The notes beneath the pieces are model-generated. The model searched no databases and had not been told where the DNA came from. It saw only the letters and a list, made by a program, of their open reading frames with translations. Of a stretch of 39,029 nucleotides of DNA, positions 14,753 through 19,783 are shown one piece after another (the stretch's first letter is position 1; the number at the start of each line of letters is the position of its first letter). Location: NCBI GenBank assembly GCA_026713925.1, contig JAPONM010000026.1, forward strand, positions 1 to 39,029, given 5' to 3'. Both the position numbers and the translations under genes were made by a program. This stretch comes from Gammaproteobacteria bacterium. Lineage in GTDB: Bacteria; Pseudomonadota; Gammaproteobacteria; UBA4575.

Positions 14753-14901
14753 ACGCGCTGGTTATGACCATATCCGTTGCCCTGATAGTGATTACCCTGC
14801 TGATTGCTCATCGTGCGGGTGAGCGTATCGCCTGGACGGTTCTGGCGGTCGCGATGTCTGTAATAGCAACAGTGGTGGTAGCAAATCACCCATATATATA
14901 A
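14749..14901 (+). CDS. Two-helix membrane peptide (50 aa), coupled to the preceding gene
   Basis: GTG at 14749-14751 overlaps the stop of the upstream gene. The product has two hydrophobic segments (NALVMTISVALIVITLLIAH and WTVLAVAMSVIATVVVAN) joined by a short basic loop RAGERI. No separate ribosome site is visible, so it is probably translated by coupling. Size and topology fit small phage/plasmid membrane proteins. Its stop lies 6 bases before the GGA-loop hairpin of the second ribozyme module. Confidence 0.65.
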   Translation: MNALVMTISVALIVITLLIAHRAGERIAWTVLAVAMSVIATVVVANHPYI

Positions 14902-14907
14902 GGAGAA

Positions 14908-14925
14908 GGGTGCACGGACGCGCCC
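14908..14925 (+). promoter_or_regulatory. GGA-hexaloop hairpin (CsrA/RsmA-type site) 2
   Basis: GGGTGC-ACGGAC-GCGCCC: 6-bp stem (one G-U) with a six-base loop. GCACGGACGC contains the CANGGANG core of CsrA/RsmA sites. It lies two bases before stem III of hammerhead 2. The stem sequence differs from hairpin 1, but length, loop size and loop pattern are the same. Confidence 0.55.
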
Positions 14926-14927
14926 GA

Positions 14928-14978
14928 GCTGTAGGCCAGTGTGCACTGGTCCTGATGATTCCGAAAGGATGAAACAGC
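14928..14978 (+). ncRNA. Hammerhead ribozyme 2
   Basis: Stem III GCTGT/ACAGC (14928-14932, 14974-14978); cleavage triplet GTA with predicted cut after 14933; stem I GGCCAGTG/CACTGGTC (14934-14951); CTGATGA (14952-14958); stem II TCC-GAAA-GGA closed at its base by a U-U instead of the usual G-C (14959-14970); GAA (14971-14973). All other core positions are intact. It lies between the 50-aa membrane peptide and the clamp-like gene, with ACAGGAG beginning 8-10 bases downstream. The unusual base of stem II may slow catalysis. Confidence 0.8.
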
Positions 14979-15001
14979 AATTCACAACAGGAGATAGCAG
15001 A

Positions 15002-15682
15002 ATGAATGTTAATCAAAAAATAAGCGTTGATCTGGTCAAGTACCAGAAGGCCATGAATTTCAGTGCCAAAAAGGATGTGCGCTACTATCTGCTAGGGGTG
15101 TGCATCCAGCCATGCCCGATAGGTGGAACGATGATTGTTGCCACGGACGGGCATGTACTCGGAGCCTTCCACGATCCGAAGGGACAGTGTGATGATGAGG
15201 TAATCCTGAGTCTGGACAAGCGTGATCTTACCCAGTACATCAAGGAAGGTGCAGTACGTGCCACGATCGAGCGCAAGGATGAGAACCAGGTGGAGATCGC
15301 CTTGTTCAACAAACATCAGTGTGACTATCAACACGAGATCCGCAAGGCGTGGTATGGCAAGGATGTTGTCATTGATGGGCGCTTTCCGGAATGGCAACGG
15401 ATTGTCCCGAGTGATCTGCCTGAAACAGATCAACCCCTATCCAACGGCGTGAGAGTGGGCAATCTGGATAAGTTCAGGTTCACAAAGGTCGCATCCAAAG
15501 AAGGCGCAGGTATCCGTATGTATCCCACTGACAAGGACAGTGCGGTACTTGTCTTTATCGACAATGAGCCAGACTTTGTAGGCGTGGTCATGCCTACGAA
15601 ATGGGACCAAGAGAACAAGGGTTCATGGTGGTTTAAGCTTAAGAAACAACAAACACAGGAGGCATTGAAGGAAGCCGCGTGA
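15002..15682 (+). CDS. Sliding-clamp-like (DnaN-fold) phage/plasmid protein
   Basis: 226 residues from the ATG at 15002, behind ACAGGAG. The start 'ISVDLVKYQKAMNFSAKKDVRYYL' followed by GGTMIVATDGHVLGAF resembles the first domain of beta-clamp-type proteins, where a helix is followed by strands and an 'ATDGHRL'-like turn. Later blocks: VILSLDKRDLTQYI, VVIDGRFPEWQRIVPSDLPE (another clamp-like motif, 'G.FPdw..viP'), and a C-terminal VMPTKWD. It has about two thirds the length of DnaN, as expected for mobile-element clamps. It probably serves replication or repair polymerases of the element. It is flanked by hammerheads 2 and 3. Confidence 0.7.
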   Translation: MNVNQKISVDLVKYQKAMNFSAKKDVRYYLLGVCIQPCPIGGTMIVATDGHVLGAFHDPKGQCDDEVILSLDKRDLTQYIKEGAVRATIERKDENQVEIALFNKHQCDYQHEIRKAWYGKDVVIDGRFPEWQRIVPSDLPETDQPLSNGVRVGNLDKFRFTKVASKEGAGIRMYPTDKDSAVLVFIDNEPDFVGVVMPTKWDQENKGSWWFKLKKQQTQEALKEAA

Positions 15683-15689
15683 GTAAAAT

Positions 15690-15707
15690 GGGGACAAGGA
15701 AGTCCCC
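15690..15707 (+). promoter_or_regulatory. GGA-hexaloop hairpin (CsrA/RsmA-type site) 3
   Basis: GGGGAC-AAGGAA-GTCCCC: 6-bp stem, six-base loop; ACAAGGAAGT fits ACANGGANGU exactly. It is one base before stem III of hammerhead 3. Same architecture as hairpins 1 and 2 with compensated stem changes. Confidence 0.6.
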
Positions 15708-15708
15708 T

Positions 15709-15759
15709 GCTGTCTGCGGGTGTGTGCCCGTACTGATGTAGGCGAAAGCCAGAAACAGC
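15709..15759 (+). ncRNA. Hammerhead ribozyme 3 (variant core)
   Basis: Stem III GCTGT/ACAGC (15709-15713, 15755-15759); GTC with predicted cut after 15714; stem I TGCGGG/CCCGTA (15715-15732); CTGATGT (15733-15739) where consensus has CTGATGA; then A, stem II GGC-GAAA-GCC, A (15740-15751); GAA (15752-15754). Two departures from consensus: A9 is U, and the base of stem II is A-A instead of G-C. Folding is as good as in the others, but catalysis may be weak or lost. ACAGGAG follows at once, before the ATG at 15775. Confidence 0.7.
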
Positions 15760-15774
15760 AAACAGGAGACACAA

Positions 15775-16170
15775 ATGAGTGATGACGAGAACAAGGTGCC
15801 TGAAGAAGATCAGCGTCCATTAACGCCAGAAGAGGCAGAAGTGCTTGAGAGGGCGATGCATCACACCAGTGTCGGCGAGCTGTCCGAAAAGATAGGTGTA
15901 AAGGTGGACACGGTGTTCTACGCCACGAACATGTACCAGGAGATGAACGTGAAACTGGAAGTCGCAACGAAGCTGGCCGAGAATATAATGAAGGAAAAGA
16001 CTCAGGACAACATCAAGAAGCTGGATAAGCAGATCTCGACACTTATCAACCAGGTGCAACACGTTGAGGTTAAGTATGCATTGCTAGGTTTGTTGTATTT
16101 GAATTACCTAGAGGCTACCAAGAGTGCCGAGTACATGAAGAAGACAGAACGCAAGGAATACCAGCATTAG
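15775..16170 (+). CDS. Hypothetical coiled-coil protein
   Basis: 131 residues, ATG five bases after ACAGGAGAC. Acidic N-terminus (SDDENKVPEEDQRPLTPEEA), a possible HTH-like section (TSVGELSEKIGVKVDTVFYA), then long helices with heptad-like spacing (KLAENIMKEKTQDNIKKLD, KQISTLINQVQHVEVKYALL). Likely a soluble oligomeric protein; no named family. It is the last gene with the hammerhead-type leader, and is followed by two very small frames. Confidence 0.6.
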   Translation: MSDDENKVPEEDQRPLTPEEAEVLERAMHHTSVGELSEKIGVKVDTVFYATNMYQEMNVKLEVATKLAENIMKEKTQDNIKKLDKQISTLINQVQHVEVKYALLGLLYLNYLEATKSAEYMKKTERKEYQH

Positions 16171-16178
16171 GGGCGAAA

Positions 16179-16322
16179 ATGGCGATATCGGGCAAATTTA
16201 CTGAAAATCGGCCTCCTAATTTGCGTTCTAAGGCACGATCTCAAGGTGAGTGGTACCTTAGTACCCCTGAAAACGGTATGTTTTTTAATCAATTAACAGG
16301 AATGGGAATATGGATAAAGTAG
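16179..16322 (+). CDS. Possible small protein (47 aa)
   Basis: ATG at 16179 eight bases after the preceding stop, with AGGGGCG upstream. The product is basic (MAISGKFTENRPPNLRSKAR...) and ends FNQLTGMGIWIK. Composition is natural, but there is no family match. It overlaps the next small frame by 13 bases. Confidence 0.4.
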   Translation: MAISGKFTENRPPNLRSKARSQGEWYLSTPENGMFFNQLTGMGIWIK

Positions 16323-16423
16323 ACGCAGTGATAAGATTCAGACCCTCATCCGCCCCCAGTGGCTCCAATGTCCGAGGCAAACTGAATGGAAGAACAGAAA
16401 CTGAAATTCGATGCAGGCTTTAA
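16310..16423 (+). CDS. Possible small basic protein (37 aa)
   Basis: ATG at 16310 after AGGAATGGGA, inside the end of the preceding small frame. Reads MDKVDAVIRFRPSSAPSGSN then VRGKLNGRTETEIRCRL. A Gly/Ser-rich middle and basic ends are typical of very small mobile-element proteins. Low confidence because of size. Confidence 0.3.
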   Translation: MDKVDAVIRFRPSSAPSGSNVRGKLNGRTETEIRCRL

Positions 16424-16459
16424 TAAATAGGGAGTACTTGTATTTTATAGGAGGTCAAC

Positions 16460-16816
16460 ATGGGTCGCAAAAAAAGTTACCCTGTGAGTGAATGGGCTCG
16501 ACTGATTTACGATGAAGGACTATCTGTCCAGCAGGTGGCCCATAAATTTAACGTCAGCGCAAAGGTAGTCCGTATACGGATGTATCGTGCAGGGTATCCG
16601 AAAATGAGAGACTGGAAACGCAAGACGGGACCAGTCAGCAGGTTGCTTTCCGAGGCACAGATTACGGAGATCCGTCGCAAGCGCATGTTAGGAGTTAGCT
16701 GGCAGGAGCTGGGACATGAGCACGACATGGATGAACGCAGGATATGCGGTATCATGCGACATCAATGCCTACATCGAAATTGGGAATGGCCTATCCCCGT
16801 GCCAGGTGATTATTAG
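16460..16816 (+). CDS. Small HTH DNA-binding protein
   Basis: 118 residues with a near-perfect AGGAGGT ribosome site. Very basic. A first helix-turn-helix reads YDEGLSVQQVAHKFNVSAKV followed by VRIRMYRAGYP. A second possible HTH reads ITEIRRKRMLGVSWQELGHE then HDMDERRICGIM. Two resolvase/transposase-type HTH units in tandem suggest a site-specific DNA-binding regulator rather than an enzyme, as no catalytic domain follows. It lies at the end of the operon region and before a 380-bp regulatory gap. Confidence 0.65.
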   Translation: MGRKKSYPVSEWARLIYDEGLSVQQVAHKFNVSAKVVRIRMYRAGYPKMRDWKRKTGPVSRLLSEAQITEIRRKRMLGVSWQELGHEHDMDERRICGIMRHQCLHRNWEWPIPVPGDY

Positions 16817-17198
16817 GAAGTAGGGATGAATGACAGGCTATACCTACTGTGGGTTATGTAGGGGGATGGGTCTTGGTATAATGTCTAGACGTGTTATTTG
16901 GATGTTAGCAACTTCTCTAGAATGGGGCCCGGATCTGGTGCTGGATACCTAAGCACCAGCCAGCACTCAAGGGTTTCATTGAAGGGAATTTCTGCATGAA
17001 CACATCATAGGAGTAATAACTGTTATGCGAACTGCCATCTGTACGAGCTAGTGGATCCGTTCTGATCCTTTTAGAGACAGGGTTATTTGACTGTACACAA
17101 CAGGAAAAGAAACGGATCAAGTAGCTCCAAATATTGCCGATATTCCCAAAAGTTTAACGTATAGCAAGTACCGGAATTTCAGAAAATTAAGACTATTT
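16817..17198. other. Regulatory gap upstream of the XRE/ImmA-like gene
   Basis: No gene. It holds a TATAAT at 16877-16882 with a weak TTATGT 17 bp upstream, and an 8-bp hairpin CTGGTGCT/AGCACCAG at 16935-16959 without a T-run, which is a possible operator or attenuator. The XRE gene itself has no good Shine-Dalgarno. Confidence 0.4.
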
Positions 17199-18329
17199 AT
17201 GCCTCGAAAATTTAACCAACAACAGGTTGAGATTGTTCGCAAACGAAAAGGACTCACTAAACAAGACTTGTCAAGTTGGGCTGGATTGTCCAGAGAATCA
17301 GTATCGAGGCGCAGATTTAAAACACAGGAACCATTGGAGTGGACCGTTGGGCGTATAGCGAGTGCATTAGGTTATCCTTCCGAATTTTTCTATGGGGATG
17401 ATCTTGATGAAGTGAACGTTGATTCTGCTAGTTTCAACAGTTCGCTAATATCTGCAAGAATTCGAAATACTCTTCTGGCATCAGGATCCATTGCCTTCCT
17501 GTTAGATGATTGGGCACAACAAAGACTGAATTTGCCGGATGTAGAAGCAGTTGATATAGGATTTGGTGGAGACCCAGAAACTGCAGCCAGAAAGCTCAGG
17601 CAAGAATGGGGTATTGGAGTAGAGCCAGTTCCACATCTGATTGAATTAATTGAGGCAAAGGGTGTAAGAGTATTTTCTATTCCTGAATATTTATTTTTGC
17701 CAGGTGGATATTCATGTTGGCGCGGTGATGTACCATACATTTTTCTTCACAAGTCTAGCGATTATGAATCCAGAAGATTCTGTACTGCACAACAATTGGG
17801 CTATCTCGTACTTCATAAACACTCTCGCCCAAACCACTACCGAAACGTCAAAAATTCAACTAAAGCATTTGCCTATGCTTTTTTAATGCCTAAAGAGGGC
17901 TTAGAAGAAGTGTTCCAAAAACATCAGCCACTAAATTTAATTCCCCAAAAAATTATGGATAGTAAGCAGCGCTGGGGGGTTTCCGTGGATGTGTTGGCAT
18001 ATCGATTACATCAATTGGGCTGTATTACTGATAGAACTTATCGTTCAGTTCCTTCTCGAATGACAGAGAGATATTTCACGAACTCGGACCAAAAAAGGAT
18101 GCCAGAAGAAATGTCCAGTGTGTGGAGCAAGGCACTGGAGAGTCACTGGAAAAAACAAGGCTTAATTCATGACATTGCAAAAAAACTTCTGATACCTGTT
18201 GAAGAAATTGAGAGTTTGTTGCTCATTTCAAGTACTTCCGCACGAAAGCGCACATCAAAATCCTCGCGAAAAAACCCAGTTTCTCCTAACCGAAAGGCGC
18301 TTAAAGCAATTCTCCGCACTTGGATATGA
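17199..18329 (+). CDS. XRE regulator with ImmA/IrrE-like domain lacking zinc ligands
   Basis: 376 residues. Residues 6-60 form an XRE helix-turn-helix (RKRKGLTKQDLSSWAGLSRE). Residues ~125-235 follow the ImmA/IrrE metallopeptidase pattern: a 'GVRVFSIPEY' strand, then RRFCTAQQLGYLVLHKH (192-208) where active members have 'RRFTLAHELGHLLLH', and AFAYAFLMP where active members carry an upstream Glu. Here H-E-x-x-H is Q-Q-x-x-Y and the Glu is Ser-220, so all expected zinc ligands are lost. The C-terminal 140 residues are basic. ImmA/IrrE proteins cleave repressors; this one probably only senses or binds. It likely controls the island, being next to AlpA and the primase. Confidence 0.75.
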   Translation: MPRKFNQQQVEIVRKRKGLTKQDLSSWAGLSRESVSRRRFKTQEPLEWTVGRIASALGYPSEFFYGDDLDEVNVDSASFNSSLISARIRNTLLASGSIAFLLDDWAQQRLNLPDVEAVDIGFGGDPETAARKLRQEWGIGVEPVPHLIELIEAKGVRVFSIPEYLFLPGGYSCWRGDVPYIFLHKSSDYESRRFCTAQQLGYLVLHKHSRPNHYRNVKNSTKAFAYAFLMPKEGLEEVFQKHQPLNLIPQKIMDSKQRWGVSVDVLAYRLHQLGCITDRTYRSVPSRMTERYFTNSDQKRMPEEMSSVWSKALESHWKKQGLIHDIAKKLLIPVEEIESLLLISSTSARKRTSKSSRKNPVSPNRKALKAILRTWI

Positions 18330-18352
18330 AATACCTCTAACAAAGAGTAATC

Positions 18353-18371
18353 GACCTCTCGGGTAGAGGTC
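18353..18371 (+). terminator. Hairpin after the XRE gene
   Basis: GACCTCT-CGGGT-AGAGGTC, a 7-bp GC-rich stem, 24 bases after the XRE stop codon. No T-tract follows, so termination would be inefficient; it may protect the 3' end. Confidence 0.4.
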
Positions 18372-18510
18372 TGGCATTGCTGCATTTATCGTTACCCACC
18401 TCTCTTGTTACGCTGCTTTATGCGCACAGCGTATATACTGTATAAAACCAATTTGGCTTTAGTTGGACAATTGATTGATAGATTTTGCGTCTGACTGTTG
18501 GGGGCTGGTT

Positions 18511-19284
18511 ATGGATGAACTTGAATACTGGCGATTCATAGATGAGTTTAGTGTAAATGAGGCTGTGCTGCTTAGTGTTGGTGTCAACCCATTATCAGTC
18601 AATATCGAAGATGTGTCGTTTAAACGCCACGAGTGCCATGAAAAGTACGTCTTACTAAAAAGAAAACTCACAGAAGCAATTAAATCCAGGTCGCCTAAGC
18701 GGTTAACAAGGATAGAGTATAATTTTACTTTAGAGGGAAGCACTGTCATATCTACTGCAGATTGGAACCGTACCAGAATTACAGCTCCAGTCCTTAAAGC
18801 TTGGCTTCGTGAAAATAAGATTCCTTCAGCATTCTTTTTCCCCGACTCATCAGATCTACCAGCTTGTCTAGATCAAGCACATGACCAACATCCTTCAAAA
18901 CATGCTGCTTCAACTACTGATGCTGACACTAATCCAGCTTTGGAATTTCAAAAGGATGAACTGAAAAAACAATTAGGACAGATGACAATAGCCTTCCAGG
19001 CACTTGAAACAGAAATGGAATCGATCAAAGCAGAACGTGACGCCTTAAAGAAAGAATTATCTAAACCTGGTGAGAAATCAAGAAGAGCTTATTTGAATAT
19101 TATTGCTGCATTGCTCAGCTATATTAACGGCAAATGTCCTGATGTAGATCCGCACCAGTCTTTTAAGAGTGAAGCAAAACTGATAAATACTCTGAGATCT
19201 TTCTACTGCGGGTATCCCGGGATGTCAGAGAGCAATCTTAAACATTTGTTTCCCGAAGCCAAGCGCTCACTTGGGGATGAATAA
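18511..19284 (+). CDS. Island-associated hypothetical protein
   Basis: 257 residues. I choose the ATG at 18511 (after TTGGGGG) over a TTG at 18475, because the sequence MDELEYWRFIDEFSVNEAVLL is the natural beginning of this type. The N-terminal half is globular with a conserved-looking 'VNEAVLLSVGVNP'. A Pro/Ser-rich linker leads to a coiled coil (EFQKDELKKQLGQMTIAFQA, LETEMESIKAERDALKKELS) and a C-terminal domain KSRRAYLNIIAALLSYINGK ... SNLKHLFPEAKRSL. The last block is a familiar ending of proteins coded next to AlpA and primase genes on integrative elements. Its function is unknown. Confidence 0.65.
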   Translation: MDELEYWRFIDEFSVNEAVLLSVGVNPLSVNIEDVSFKRHECHEKYVLLKRKLTEAIKSRSPKRLTRIEYNFTLEGSTVISTADWNRTRITAPVLKAWLRENKIPSAFFFPDSSDLPACLDQAHDQHPSKHAASTTDADTNPALEFQKDELKKQLGQMTIAFQALETEMESIKAERDALKKELSKPGEKSRRAYLNIIAALLSYINGKCPDVDPHQSFKSEAKLINTLRSFYCGYPGMSESNLKHLFPEAKRSLGDE

Positions 19285-19305
19285 TAGTGCAAGTGCACTA
19301 TTATT
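19280..19305. repeat. Perfect 12-bp inverted repeat over a stop codon
   Basis: AATAATAGTGCA-AG-TGCACTATTATT covers the TAA of the upstream gene (19282-19284). A third GTGCACT half-site follows at 19313-19318. No U-tract. It sits 79 bp before AlpA, so an operator (possibly for AlpA or XRE) is likely. Confidence 0.6.
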
Positions 19306-19384
19306 TGTAAATGTGCACTGGATTTAAATAATCGAACAGCAATAATAACCTGCATGATTCTACAGGCATGCAGGAGCACTTAAT

Positions 19385-19582
19385 ATGGCCCAAAAGATTT
19401 TACGACTTCCAGATGTAAAAGCCCGAACAGGGCTTTCCCGCAGCTCGATATACCTTCGAATATCAGATGGGGAGTTTCCGAAGGCCATATCCTTAGGCGG
19501 CAGAGCTGTGGGTTGGATTGAAAGTGATATTGAAAAATGGATCGATAATAGGATCTACGAAAGCCATCAACTCTCAAGCTAA
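19385..19582 (+). CDS. AlpA-family transcriptional regulator
   Basis: 65 residues, ATG 8 bases after AGGAG. Typical AlpA/MerR-like winged helix: KILRLPDVKARTGLSRSSIY, LRISDGEFPKAISLGGRAVG, WIESDIEKWID. AlpA proteins of P4-like and other integrative elements activate integrase/excision genes. Here the integrase is truncated, so its original target may be lost. It belongs to the block AlpA - small ORF - primase. Confidence 0.9.
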   Translation: MAQKILRLPDVKARTGLSRSSIYLRISDGEFPKAISLGGRAVGWIESDIEKWIDNRIYESHQLSS

Positions 19583-19597
19583 CCCAAGGCTTCTGTA

Positions 19598-19783
19598 ATG
19601 ATTCTGAAAAGGGCGGGTCGCACTGGCTGGTACCAAGAAACGACCCTGACCATTTCACAGCTCAACTTGAATTCTGTCAATTGTCTTGCCTGTGTTAAAG
19701 CACCAACTGTAACGCGGTCAGCGTTGAACATGTTGTTTATCGGCGAATTGACCGAATTGCTCATCCGTGAGAACTGGTTATGA
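19598..19783 (+). CDS. Small protein coupled to the primase gene
   Basis: 61 residues (MILKRAGRTGWYQETTLTIS ... VNCLACVKAPTVTRSALNM ... TELLIRENWL). Its TGA overlaps the ATG of the primase (ATGA), a strong sign of coupled translation. AAGG lies 8 bases before the start. The 'CLACVKA' pair of cysteines may be a partial zinc knuckle. No named family; judged likely real because of the coupling. Confidence 0.5.
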   Translation: MILKRAGRTGWYQETTLTISQLNLNSVNCLACVKAPTVTRSALNMLFIGELTELLIRENWL

